Part shown: in pieces, positions 36,044-44,200 of the stretch
Layout of the letters: each line of letters starts with the position of its first letter
Numbering within the stretch: position 1 is the first letter of the stretch
Assembly: GCA_016183655.1 (NCBI GenBank)
Contig: JACPEH010000013.1
Coordinates: 62,001 to 126,000, forward strand
DNA length: 64,000 bases
Origin: Rhodocyclales bacterium
GTDB lineage: Bacteria; Pseudomonadota; Gammaproteobacteria; Burkholderiales; Rhodocyclaceae
Direction of reading: 5' to 3'
The notes under the pieces: generated by a model
Databases searched by the model: none
What the model saw: the letters and a program-made list of their open reading frames with translations, nothing else
What the model was told of the DNA's origin: nothing
Made by a program: the position numbers and the translations under genes

Positions 36044-36445
36044 ATGGCAGCACTGGAACGCACCGGCCCGTTGCTGGGCCGCATCCTGATCGCAATCATC
36101 TTCATCGCCGCCGGCTACGGCAAGGCCACCGGGCTGGCCGGCACCGCCGGCTACATCGCCAGCAAGGGGCTGCCGTTCCCCGAGGTGCTGGCGGCGGCGG
36201 CCGCGGCGCTCGAACTGGGCGGCGGCATCCTGCTCGTCGTCGGCTGGAAGGCGCGCTGGGCGGCGGCGGCGCTGTTCGGCTTCACGCTGCTGACGGCGCT
36301 GATCTTCCACGCCTTCTGGGCAGTGCCGCCGGAGATGGTGCAGAACCAGACGATCCACTTCATGAAGAATCTGGCGATGGCTGGCGGCCTGCTCTACGTC
36401 GTCGTCCACGGCAGCGGCCCGCTCAGCGTCGACAGCGGGAAATGA
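36044..36445 (+). CDS. DoxX-family membrane protein
   Basis: This 133-residue, four-helix inner-membrane protein belongs to the DoxX/DoxD-like group. It opens with LLGRILIAIIFIAAGYGKAT, has LPFPEVLAAAAAALELGGGI, then KARWAAAALFGFTLLTALIFH and a last helix with FMKNLAMAGGLLYVV. All are typical. ATG 36044 follows AAAGGAGA; the longer open frame upstream starts inside the repeat array and is discarded. It is followed after 40 bp by an NAD(P)H-FMN reductase gene on the same strand. Co-occurrence of DoxX with flavin oxidoreductases suggests a redox or quinone-stress role. Confidence 0.88.
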   Translation: MAALERTGPLLGRILIAIIFIAAGYGKATGLAGTAGYIASKGLPFPEVLAAAAAALELGGGILLVVGWKARWAAAALFGFTLLTALIFHAFWAVPPEMVQNQTIHFMKNLAMAGGLLYVVVHGSGPLSVDSGK

Positions 36446-36485
36446 GCCGGCTCCCCGGCACCCACAACACGAACAGGAGACTCTC

Positions 36486-37040
36486 ATGAACCCGTACCAG
36501 ATCGCCGTCGTCGTCGGCAGCCTCCGCCGGGAGTCGATCAACCGCAAGCTGGCCGACGCCCTCGTCCGGCTGGCGCCGCCGGAGTTCTCGTTCCGCCAGC
36601 TGCAGATCGGCGACCTGCCGCTCTACAACCAGGACGACGACGCCAACCAGGCGGCGCCGGTGCAGCGCCTGAAGGCCGAGATTTCGGCAGCGCACGGCCT
36701 GCTCTTCGTCACCCCCGAGTACAACCGCTCGCTCCCCGGCGTGCTCAAGAACGCCATCGACCACGCCTCGCGCCCCTACGGCCAGAACGCCTGGGCCGGC
36801 AAGCCGGCCGGCGTGCTCGGCGCCTCGGTCGGCGCCATCGGCTCGGCACTGGCGCAGCAACACCTGCGCAACATCCTGGCCTATCTCGACGTGCCGACGC
36901 TCGGCCAGCCCGAGGCCTTCATCCAGGTCAAGGAAGGCACCTTCGACGCCGACGGCAACCTCGGCGAGGGCGTGCGGAAATTCCTGCAGGGGTGGATGGA
37001 GCGCTACGTGGACTGGGTGAAATTCCACGCGGCGAGGTAG
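36486..37040 (+). CDS. NAD(P)H-dependent FMN reductase (chromate/quinone reductase type)
   Basis: This cytosolic flavodoxin-fold oxidoreductase has 184 residues and resembles the YieF/ChrR group, which reduce quinones, azo dyes and chromate. The FMN-phosphate loop is VVGSLRRESINRKLA, the second flavin contact is VTPEYNRSLPGVLKNAIDHA, and GKPAGVLGASVGAIGS is the third loop. The length is normal. It is probably co-transcribed with the DoxX gene 40 bp upstream. It is the last high-GC gene before the AT-rich cassette island. Confidence 0.9.
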   Translation: MNPYQIAVVVGSLRRESINRKLADALVRLAPPEFSFRQLQIGDLPLYNQDDDANQAAPVQRLKAEISAAHGLLFVTPEYNRSLPGVLKNAIDHASRPYGQNAWAGKPAGVLGASVGAIGSALAQQHLRNILAYLDVPTLGQPEAFIQVKEGTFDADGNLGEGVRKFLQGWMERYVDWVKFHAAR

Positions 37041-37096
37041 GGAGTCGGATCGAAGCGGGGGGCATTCCGGTGGGAAGCGGGATGCGTTTTTCTACA

Positions 37097-37166
37097 GCTG
37101 AACGTTCAAGGTCAGGGGCGCTGCGCGGCGTTATCACGCAGCGCCCTTTCGACTGCAGGATTAGCC
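37097..37166 (-). repeat. attC-like site, distal end of the cassette array
   Basis: Outer cores are ATTAGCC (37160-37166) and GCTGAACGTT (37097-37106). Between them is a perfect 10-bp stem GGGCGCTGCG (37116-37125) / CGCAGCGCCC (37137-37146). The site directly follows the stop of the TPR lipoprotein gene, as an attC follows its cassette gene. It marks the cassette end nearest the FMN reductase gene. The cores are degenerate, so identification rests on position and fold. The stem could alternatively serve as a terminator. Confidence 0.5.
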
Positions 37167-37175
37167 CTCAACGAT

Positions 37176-37889
37176 TCATTTTGGCTCAGGCATCTTCTCT
37201 TCAAGAGCTTTAATGAACGGCGGTGGAAATTGAGCACCCCGCGAGCGGGCAACATTCACCTTTTGCCACGCTTCTGCAAAGCGGCCTTCGAAGTACAAAG
37301 ACCGTGCCCAACTGCGCCAAGAGTTCGGATAAGTTGGGTCGAGCTTGGCGCTTTCTTCGAAGTAGCGATTTGCCAACGAAAAATACTTCGTCCGCTCGTT
37401 GGAGCCGTTCGCACTGTTGTTTGCCTTCACTGAATAAGCCGAGGCGGTGTCTGTGAGCAGAGCAACTTTTTGATACTCATCGTCAACGAGTTGGTTGGCT
37501 TTCTCAAGGTGCTTGATGGATTCATCAAGTTGGCCTTGTTCCAGTAAGACACGACCAAAGCCCCAATAGGGACGGAAGCTGTTTGGGTTGAGTAGCCACG
37601 ATTGGTTATACCTGCGCATGGCGTAGTCTAGGTTGCCCTCCCTCATGTATTTGTCGCCTTCCATCCACCACGCCACGCTTGCTTTCTCTCGACCTCCGAG
37701 ACCTTCCGATGCTTTTTCAATAAATTCTTCGTCGGCGCGTTTTAGAACTTCCGGACGTTCAAGCGCAGGCTGCCCATACATTGGAACGTTGTCTATGCGC
37801 GTGCCGCCTGTTGTTACGCAGCCAGACAGGAAGCTGACAGTGGCAAAAACAGCAGCAATAAGAAATCGAGAATGAAGTGACTTTGGCAT
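37176..37889 (-). CDS. TPR-repeat lipoprotein (cassette gene A)
   Basis: This 237-residue predicted lipoprotein has the signal MPKSLHSRFLIAAVFATVSF and the lipobox LSGC at about residues 20-23. The mature protein has tetratricopeptide-like repeats (REGNLDYAMRRYNQSWLLNP, LLEQGQLDESIKHLEKANQL and YFEGRFAEAWQKVNVARSRG), so a protein-binding role in the envelope is likely. ATG 37889 starts the signal peptide; upstream in-frame sequence runs into the attC-like site and gene B. The base composition is AT-richer than the flanking chromosome. The function is unknown. Confidence 0.82.
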   Translation of the reverse strand: MPKSLHSRFLIAAVFATVSFLSGCVTTGGTRIDNVPMYGQPALERPEVLKRADEEFIEKASEGLGGREKASVAWWMEGDKYMREGNLDYAMRRYNQSWLLNPNSFRPYWGFGRVLLEQGQLDESIKHLEKANQLVDDEYQKVALLTDTASAYSVKANNSANGSNERTKYFSLANRYFEESAKLDPTYPNSWRSWARSLYFEGRFAEAWQKVNVARSRGAQFPPPFIKALEEKMPEPK

Positions 37890-37910
37890 AGCGTTGAAAT
37901 TCCTTAAGAG

Positions 37911-37974
37911 GGCTAACGAAGCTAAACGGCGCGCCCGAGCCACCACGGGGTGCGTTTTGAGTGAAACGTTAGAG
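37911..37974 (-). repeat. attC-like recombination site between cassettes B and A
   Basis: Plus-strand cores are GGCTAAC (37911-37917) and GTTAGAG (37968-37974). Inner arms CTAAACGGCGCGCC and GTGCGTTTTGAGTG can pair imperfectly, leaving the unpaired bases expected of attC. The TAA stop of gene B lies inside the core CTCTAAC on the minus strand, a usual feature of integron cassettes. The inner ACGGCGCGCC block recurs in the site at 39973-40039 and, as ATGGCGCGCC, in the site at 40430-40508. Confidence 0.7.
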
Positions 37975-38418
37975 CCCTGGCGTATCATTGGCGGCTGCAG
38001 CCTCAACGGCTTGGCCTCCAAAACTTGTGACTAGTGCTCTAATGAGTAACCGGTACTGATTGGCGCCTTGCGGAGTAAAGCGGCGCGCACCAAATTCTGC
38101 AAAGGAGATGCTAATTACGTTACTCGGTTTGTCGATTGTTACCTCGAATGAGGTTCTGAACTCCTCGCTCACGAAGTAAAGCCGGTACTGTTTGTCATCC
38201 TCAACCAACGTCTGGCTGTCGCCGTTTTTGGCCGCGAACCGACCTTTCTGGTAGGCAAGAGACTTGCCAATCGCCGCAATATTGGAAATCGCCTCAGCAT
38301 GGGACAAGCTGGTAGTACGAATAGAAATGGGTGCGGTCGATTCGTAAGACCACGCGCAAAGCAAGCTCACAGCAACTAGAGCAAGGAAAGCAAACCGAAC
38401 TGATCTGAAGCGAGGCAT
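37969..38418 (-). CDS. Membrane-anchored or secreted hypothetical protein (cassette gene B)
   Basis: This 149-residue protein is not recognised. An N-terminal hydrophobic segment (FRSVRFAFLALVAVSLLCAW) is a signal peptide or membrane anchor. The Cys at residue 21 is not in a good lipobox. The remaining 120 residues are a mixed alpha/beta soluble domain with strands such as QYRLYFVSEEFRTSFEVTI and NVISISFAEFG, ending in a low-complexity AAAAND tail. The stop codon is embedded in an attC-like core. Immediately upstream is the first copy of the 235-bp repeat. It is probably periplasmic. Confidence 0.7.
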   Translation of the reverse strand: MPRFRSVRFAFLALVAVSLLCAWSYESTAPISIRTTSLSHAEAISNIAAIGKSLAYQKGRFAAKNGDSQTLVEDDKQYRLYFVSEEFRTSFEVTIDKPSNVISISFAEFGARRFTPQGANQYRLLIRALVTSFGGQAVEAAAANDTPGL

Positions 38419-38441
38419 GGCCGGCTCTTGGCTCTAGCGCA

Positions 38442-38676
38442 AAGTCGGCAGTGTATGCACAATGCATTCTGTAAACCCGCCTCCCACTCCGGACGCCCCA
38501 ACAACGCCAAGCCATTGGCATAATTCGATTTTCTTGCTCATCAACCGACACTCCCCAGAATAGCCAGCAGGCAAACGTGGCGTTTCACCCGGATAGCCGG
38601 CGCCGAAGTAGCCGGGCGCCGGCCCAGATCGAAAGCTTGAGGCATCGTCGAACCCTTGTTCATGGTGCATCCGGAA
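38442..38676. repeat. 235-bp repeat, copy 1
   Basis: This stretch is a direct repeat of 40849-41081, with roughly four bases in five identical by eye. Both begin AAGTCGGCAG and end near GGTGC(A)TCCGGAAC-like sequence. The best conserved blocks are GTTTGCCTGCTGGCTATT and GTGAAACGC on the minus strand. A 6-bp length difference is a multiple of three. On the minus strand a short frame reading MPQ..FD.GR...SAPA.AIRVKR and ending LLAILGSVG is kept in both copies. A longer frame (PGETPRLPAGYSGEC...CQW) is open only in copy 1. It sits directly 5' of gene B. No attC lies between it and gene C. Confidence 0.75.
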
Positions 38677-38682
38677 CAAACC

Positions 38683-39219
38683 CTATTTCTGAGCAATCTC
38701 TCTCACTATTTCGTCGGAAATTCCTCGGATTTGTTTTGCGGTCATTGCGGAGAAGATTCCTTGGCCAGCTGACGAGGAAGTCTTGTAGGTTCGTGCCCCA
38801 ATAGGTGTCTTTGAAGGCATGTCAAAGAATGAGACATCGGCATCAACAAAGGCATTTCCTATCGCGACTCCTCCCATGAGTCTGGCGAATTGCGATACAT
38901 ACCGATAGTCATTAACTTTGACTAGAACTAGTGTTCCATTTTTCAGCTGTGATTCGGCATTGGCTTCTTGGTAAAAAAATCCAAAACCGGACTCCGCGCT
39001 CGCTTCTTTCATCGCGGACCGCCATTCTTCCCGAAATTTTTCCCAGTCACCTGATTTGCTCGCAACATCAGATCCCTGTATGACCATTATCAATGCCTTA
39101 CCGCTTCCTTTGCTCACAACAATGGGACTCTCGGACTGTGATGTGCGCTCGACCGTTGCTGCACAGCCGCCAAGAATGAGCGCGCAGGTGATAATCAAAA
39201 TCTTTACAGAAATTGGCAC
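38683..39219 (-). CDS. Hypothetical lipoprotein (cassette gene C), GTG start
   Basis: This predicted lipoprotein has 178 residues. GTG 39219 is preferred: GGAGGA lies 6 bp ahead and the signal VPISVKILIITCALILGGC follows directly, with lipobox LGGC. No other start leaves the signal intact. The mature domain contains GKALIMVIQGSDV, SGDWEKFREEWRSAMKEA, LVLVKVNDYRYVSQFARL and ADVSFFDMPSKTPIGARTY. This looks like the small alpha/beta DUF4410-type lipoproteins, a tentative match. Its stop lies 6 bp from the 235-bp repeat with no attC between, unlike the other cassette genes. Confidence 0.72.
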   Translation of the reverse strand: MPISVKILIITCALILGGCAATVERTSQSESPIVVSKGSGKALIMVIQGSDVASKSGDWEKFREEWRSAMKEASAESGFGFFYQEANAESQLKNGTLVLVKVNDYRYVSQFARLMGGVAIGNAFVDADVSFFDMPSKTPIGARTYKTSSSAGQGIFSAMTAKQIRGISDEIVREIAQK

Positions 39220-39270
39220 TAGTGATCCTCCTCGTTCGATAACATGTGGAAATGCAGCAAGACTATAGCG

Positions 39271-39366
39271 TTCCAACGTGGAAGTAAGGGGGAGCCGGAG
39301 CGCGAAGCGCGGAGGGTACCCAAAAGCGCAGCTTTTTGGCTGCCCCGCTTGACTGCCGTGTTATAC
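39271..39366 (-). repeat. attC-like recombination site between cassettes D and C
   Basis: Minus-strand cores are GTATAAC (39366-39360) and GTTGGAA (39277-39271). The inner arms GGCAGTCAAGCGGGG and CCCCCTTACTTCC have the classic attC layout, and GCGCGAAGCGC plus AAAAAGCTGCGCTTTT-type hairpins fill the centre. The TAA stop of gene D lies inside GTATAAC. At 96 bp it is the longest of the sites. Confidence 0.72.
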
Positions 39367-39960
39367 CTTGCAGCCCAAACGACTCTTGAAAACTGAAATG
39401 CCATGCTCAAAACTCTTAAACTCTCGGGGAACAATCGTGACTAGGTCGGGATTGCTTTTCGAGTTTGCTTGCTCAGATTTAAGTGACGAGTCATAAGCCG
39501 CGCAAGCCGCACCCTTGTTGTCCATTAACTCGTAGGTGAACGCCATTTGCAGGTAGACGTTGGTAATAGTGTGTACGTCGCCATTTTTCTGCAATAAATC
39601 TCGTGAATTGTCGAAGTACTCAATTGCCTTATTCAGGCGGTTTTCGAAAGTAACGGTCCTATCGCGAAAACCATTTTTCTTGTAGTACTCTTGCCATTGG
39701 TTAACGGTTGCTGACTTATAGAACAAGCCATACATCCGATATGCTTGAGCTAGGCCGAGTTCATCCCGTCTGCTGTTGTAGATATCGATAGATTCGGCAA
39801 TCAATTTCTCGGCAGGAAGAGGACGGTTTTGCTTGTCAATCAACTCCGTTGCCCATGCTAGTTTTTCTGCCGGATCAGATGTTTCTGGCACCAGCATTGC
39901 CGCGCACCCAGAAAGTGACATTGCGAACAGGACACACAGGATGACCCGACAAACGTTCAT
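39361..39960 (-). CDS. Helical-repeat lipoprotein (cassette gene D)
   Basis: This 199-residue predicted lipoprotein has the signal MNVCRVILCVLFAMSLSGC and lipobox LSGC, with the mature N terminus at residue 19. The body is helical with TPR-like spacing (ESIDIYNSRRDELGLAQAYR, NRLNKAIEYFDNSRDLLQKN, QMAFTYELMDNKGAACAAYD). It is probably an envelope protein that binds a partner. It is not recognisably homologous to gene A beyond the repeat style. AT-rich codon use and the stop codon inside an attC core mark it as a cassette gene. Confidence 0.78.
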   Translation of the reverse strand: MNVCRVILCVLFAMSLSGCAAMLVPETSDPAEKLAWATELIDKQNRPLPAEKLIAESIDIYNSRRDELGLAQAYRMYGLFYKSATVNQWQEYYKKNGFRDRTVTFENRLNKAIEYFDNSRDLLQKNGDVHTITNVYLQMAFTYELMDNKGAACAAYDSSLKSEQANSKSNPDLVTIVPREFKSFEHGISVFKSRLGCKV

Positions 39961-39972
39961 ATAATCTCCAAG

Positions 39973-40039
39973 GTATAACGTTGAATTAAACGGCGCGCCC
40001 GAGCGACCGGAGAGAGCGTTTTTGAATGTGATGTTATGC
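39973..40039 (-). repeat. attC-like recombination site between cassettes E and D
   Basis: Plus-strand cores are GTATAAC (39973-39979) and GTTATGC (40033-40039), 67 bp overall. Inner arms TTGAATTAAACGGCGCGCCC and GAGCGTTTTTGAATGTGATG pair imperfectly. The ACGGCGCGCCCGAGC block is shared exactly with the site at 37911-37974. This is the clearest attC candidate in the island. Confidence 0.75.
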
Positions 40040-40056
40040 GTTGATAGTAACGCCTA

Positions 40057-40431
40057 TTATTGCCACTGCAGTTCGCTCGTGATTTCATTCTTTGCGGGGT
40101 TGTAGACCATGATGCGGCTGCTTCCTTCTAGCGCTCCGACCGATAGTTCTCGCTCACCGAAATTGCTCTTGTGATAAAGCGAAAACTCGATCTTTCCGTC
40201 TTTCGTTTCTTGAATAGGTCCAAGATAAAAATCATCGGGGCGCTCACCCTTTTGCCGAAGTGTGAGAATAACCACAGCGACGCCCCTTCGTTGCACCTCA
40301 GGCGACGGCTGAAACTCACCAAGTTTGACTGCGGCCCAATCTTCTGGGCGTACCAATATCTTGGTGGGCTGGCACGCTGAGACAAGCATGCTGGTAAAGA
40401 GGGCCAAGAGCAGCCTTATGTCAGAATGCAT
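40057..40431 (-). CDS. Small hypothetical lipoprotein (cassette gene E)
   Basis: This 124-residue protein has the lipoprotein signal HSDIRLLLALFTSMLVSAC, with lipobox VSAC and lipidated Cys20. The mature domain has strands VAVVILTLRQKG, DGKIEFSLYHKS and SSRIMVYNPAKNEITS, suggesting a small beta-rich domain. No family is recognised. The stop lies 18 bp before the next attC-like site, and its start abuts the site on the other side. It is flanked by cassette genes D and F on the same strand. Confidence 0.72.
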   Translation of the reverse strand: MHSDIRLLLALFTSMLVSACQPTKILVRPEDWAAVKLGEFQPSPEVQRRGVAVVILTLRQKGERPDDFYLGPIQETKDGKIEFSLYHKSNFGERELSVGALEGSSRIMVYNPAKNEITSELQWQ

Positions 40432-40508
40432 AATAGTTGAACTAAATGGCGCGCCACTTGCGGTGCGTCCAAGCGACCGAAGCGAGCGATTTTTTTGCGA
40501 TGTTAGGA
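40430..40508 (-). repeat. attC-like recombination site between cassettes F and E
   Basis: The core GTTAGGA (40502-40508) and a degenerate ATAATAG core (40430-40436) next to the gene E start enclose TTGAACTAAATGGCGCGCC. A matching arm on the other side is AAGCGAGCGATTTTTTTGCGATG. The sequence is a diverged version of the two preceding sites. The left core is weak, so the exact edge is uncertain. Confidence 0.6.
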
Positions 40509-40515
40509 GTGTTTT

Positions 40516-40791
40516 TCATTGCTTTGATTTCTTCTTGGTAAGCGATTTGCACGCTGCGTCGACGCTCTTGCGTGATGTGTTGGTAAAGAAAAAATACGAG
40601 CCAAACAAAAAAGCCAAGAAAAAAAGAACGCCATAAATCCCAAAATATTCTTTGAGTATGGTGTAGGTAACGCCAAGGGCTCCAATCCCCAGTGCCCCAA
40701 TGAACCCAGCCAGCCCATGCTTTACCGAGAGAATGGCTGCGACGCCAACCAGCATTCCGATGGCCCACGGGTTTAATTCAATGGCCGACAT
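40516..40791 (-). CDS. Small membrane protein (cassette gene F)
   Basis: This 91-residue integral membrane protein has about three hydrophobic stretches (AIGMLVGVAAILSV, GLAGFIGALGIGALGVTYTI, IYGVLFFLAFLFGSYFFFT), a cytosolic-looking Lys-rich tail (KSLTKKKSKQ), and no recognised family. ATG 40791 (MSAIELNPWAIG) is taken; a longer frame upstream enters the 235-bp repeat and is not membrane-like. The gene is AT-rich. It is the first gene of the array in the direction of transcription. Confidence 0.68.
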   Translation of the reverse strand: MSAIELNPWAIGMLVGVAAILSVKHGLAGFIGALGIGALGVTYTILKEYFGIYGVLFFLAFLFGSYFFFTNTSRKSVDAACKSLTKKKSKQ

Positions 40792-40848
40792 AATCTTTGA
40801 ACGTGCGGCGAAATATGCAAGTGCTAGCCACCGATACTCACTAACGTG

Positions 40849-41081
40849 AAGTCGGCAGCTTATGTGCCGTGCATTCCACCCACTCCGGATGACCATCGAG
40901 CGCCAAACCATTGGCAAGACTCGTTTTTGTTATTCATCAGCCAACACTCCCCAAAATAGCCAGCAGGCAAACGCTGCGTTTCACCCGGATAGCCGTCGCA
41001 GGCGCTGAAGGAGCCAGGCACCGGCCCGGATCGAAGTATTGAGGCATCGCCGAAACCCTCATTTCATGGTGCCTTCGGAAC
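40849..41081. repeat. 235-bp repeat, copy 2
   Basis: This is the second copy of the repeat at 38442-38676, in the same orientation, here 5' of gene F as the first copy is 5' of gene B. The long minus-strand frame seen in copy 1 has a stop near its start here, but the short frame ending LLAILGSVG is intact. CACTAACGTG at 40839-40848 abuts it and resembles an attC or attI core. With the AT-poor stretch 41082-41246, in which I see nothing distinct, this fills the 455-bp gap before the gdh gene. Confidence 0.75.
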
Positions 41082-41246
41082 GCCAGCCGCGCTCATGCTG
41101 GATCTGTCTTCGCGGGACGACGGCAGGCCCCGCTTGGCCGCCCCGCCCGTCCGAGCACTGAGGAATCAGCCGCCAGCACGAGAGCATAAAGACGGCGCGC
41201 ATCCATGTCGAGTGGATACGCGACGCGAATCGCCCAGATCGGCGGT

Positions 41247-44200
41247 TCAGGCCAGCGTGCGCAACTCGCGCAGCGCCACCGACAGCATCGGCATGTCCGG
41301 CGCGCTGCTGCCGCGGATTTCGGTGAAGAGCTGGCGGCAGCGCTCGTACTGGAAGGCGTGGCGTGTCTTCCAGGCGGCGAGCAGGGCGTCGATGTCCGCT
41401 TCTTCCAGGCTGGCGCGCAGCACTTCGGCGGCGAGGTTGCGCGCCTGTGCCGACAGGTCGTCGCGCAGCGCGGCGCGGGCCATGCCCTGCCAGTGCGTGT
41501 CGGCGGGCAGCGCACCGATCTGGCGGCCGAGCCAGTGCAGGTCGAGTTCGCCGCCGAGCGAGAAATAGACGCGGGCGACGCGCTCAGCGGGTACCCCGGT
41601 CTCGCCGGCGACCTCGATCACGTCGAGCGCCGAGTACAGTTCTTCGAGGCAGGCGACGCGCTGCGCCAGTTCGGCGGGAACCCCCTGCGCGACGAGCCGC
41701 TCGACCACCGCGTCGAGTTCGGCGCGGTAGGGCGGCGCCACCACCTCGGCGAGGCTGGCGGCGAGCGCCTCGACGCCGCCGGAAAAACGTTCCAGCGTCG
41801 CCGCCAAGTCGCGCAGGTGGTCACGGTGGTGCAGGAACCACAGCGTGCCGCGCTGGATCAGGCGCAGCCCCTCGTGGATCATCTCGGTCTGCGTGGCGTC
41901 GGCGACCTGGTTGTCGAGCGCCTCGATCGCCTGCCACAGCGGCACCAGACCGAACACCTCGCGCGTCGCCAGGTAGGCGCGGACGATGTCGGCCGGCGCG
42001 GCGCCGGTCTCCTCCTGCAGGCGGAAGACGAAGGTCGGGCCGACGCGGTTGACCATGCTGTTTACGACGTGCGTGGCGACGATCTCGCGGCGCAGCGGAT
42101 GGCGCCCGACCTGCGCCGGGAAGCGCTGGCGCAGTTGCTGCGGGAAGTAGCGGCCGAGAGCGGTGGCGATGTAGCCGTCCTCGGGCAGGTCGGAGGCGAG
42201 CAGCGCCTCGAACAGCTCCATCTTGTGGTAGGCCAGCAGCACCGCCAGCTCGGGCGCGGTCAGCCCGCAGCCGGCGGCCTTGCGCTCGGCGAGCTCCTCC
42301 TCGAAGGGCAGGAATTCGAGGCGGCGGTTGAGGCGGCCGGCGTTGGAGAGGTGGCGGATGTAGCGCGCCTGCTCGTCGAGCAGATGCACGCCGCGCGAGC
42401 GGGCGATCGACAGCACCTGCGTCTGGAAGTAGTTGTCGCGCAGCACCAGCCGGGCGACGTCGTCGGTCATCTCGACCAGCAGCGCGTTGCGCTGCTTCTC
42501 GGTCAGCTCGCCGTCCTCGATCACCGCGTTCAGCAGGATCTTGATGTTGACCTCGTGGTCGGAGCAGTCGACGCCGGCCGAGTTGTCGATCGCGTCGGTG
42601 TTGATGCGGCCGCCCTTCAGCGCGTACTCGATGCGGCCGAGTTGCGTGCAGCCGAGGTTGCCGCCCTCGGCGACGACGCGGCAGCGGAGCTCGCCGCCGT
42701 TCACGCGGATCGCATCGTTGGCGCGGTCGCCGACGTCGGCGTGGCTCTCGCGCTGGCTCTTCACGTAGGTGCCGATGCCGCCGTTGTAGAGCAGGTCGAC
42801 CGGCGCCAGCAGCACCGCATGCACCAGTTCCTGCGGGGTCAGCGTCTCGGCCTCGATGCCGAGCACGGCGCGCGCCTGCGGCGACAGCGTCACCGATTTC
42901 GCACTGCGCGGCCAGATGCCGCCGCCGGCGGAGATCAGCGCCATTTCGTAGTCGGCCCACGACGAGCGCGGCAGGTCGAACAGCCGCTGCCGCTCGGCGA
43001 AGCTCGCCGCGGCGTTCGGGTCGGGGTCGATGAAGATGTGGCGGTGGTCGAAGGCGGCGACCAGCCGGATGTGCGGCGAGAGCAGCATGCCGTTGCCGAA
43101 GACGTCGCCGGACATGTCGCCGATGCCGGCGACGGTGAACTCCTGCGCCTGGGTGTCCAGCCCCAGCTCGCGGAAGTGGCGCTTCACCGACTCCCAGGCG
43201 CCGCGCGCGGTGATCGCCATCTTCTTGTGGTCGTAGCCGGCCGAGCCGCCGGAGGCGAAGGCGTCGCCGAGCCAGAAGCCGTATTCGCGCGACACCGCAT
43301 TGGCGAAGTCGGAGAAGCTCGCCGTGCCCTTGTCGGCGGCGACCACCAGGTAGGGGTCGTCGCCGTCGCGGCGGTAGACGTCGGCGGGCGGCACGATCCT
43401 GCCGCCGACCAGATTGTCGGTCAGGTCGAGCAGGCCGTGCAGGTAGGTGCGGTAGCAGGCGATGCCCTCCTGCAGCAGCGCGTCGCGGTCGCCGCCGGGC
43501 GGCGGGTTCTTGACGACGAAGCCGCCCTTCGAGCCGACCGGGACGATCACCGTGTTCTTGACCATCTGCGCCTTCATCAGCCCGAGCACCTCGGTACGGA
43601 AGTCCTCCATGCGGTCGGACCAGCGCAGCCCGCCGCGGGCCACCTTGCCGCCGCGCAGGTGCACGCCCTCGACGCGCGGCGAGTGGACGTAGATCTCGAA
43701 CATCGGCCGCGGCTCGGGCAGCCCCGGCACGCGGTGCGGATCGAGCTTGAACGACAGGTAGGGCTTGTGCCCGCCGTTCTGCCTCTGGAAATAGTTGGTG
43801 CGCACGGTGGCCAGGATCACGGCGAGGAACTGGCGCAGGATGCGGTCCTCGTCGAGGCTGGTGACCTGGTCGAGGGCGGCGGCGATCTCGCCCTCCAGCC
43901 GCGCCGAGTCAGCGTCGTTGCCGGCCTCGGCGGCGGGGTCATGGCGCGCCAGGAAGAGGTCGAGCAGGCGCCGGGCGATGTCCGGATGCGCCGCCAGCGT
44001 CTGCTCGATGTAGGCCTGGCTGAAGGTGAAGCCGGCTTGGCGCATGTACTTGGCGTAGGCGCGCAGCACCGTCACCTGCCGCCAGGTCAGGCGGGCGCCG
44101 AGCACCAGGCGGTTGAAGTCGTCGTTCTCGGCGACGCCGCGCCAGGCGGCGAGGAAGGCCTCCTGGAAAATGTCGCGCAGGCGGTCGATGTCGAGTTCCT

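Noticed and set aside
37116-37146. Simple terminator for the FMN reductase gene
   Set aside because: The 10-bp stem lacks a following T-tract (CTTTCGACTG) on the plus strand. Its flanking cores and position after a cassette gene fit a terminal attC better, though a terminator role is not excluded.
38434-38679. An 81-codon protein gene in repeat copy 1
   Set aside because: The frame is broken by a stop near its start in the second copy and has no ribosome site. It is described with the repeat instead of being called as a gene.
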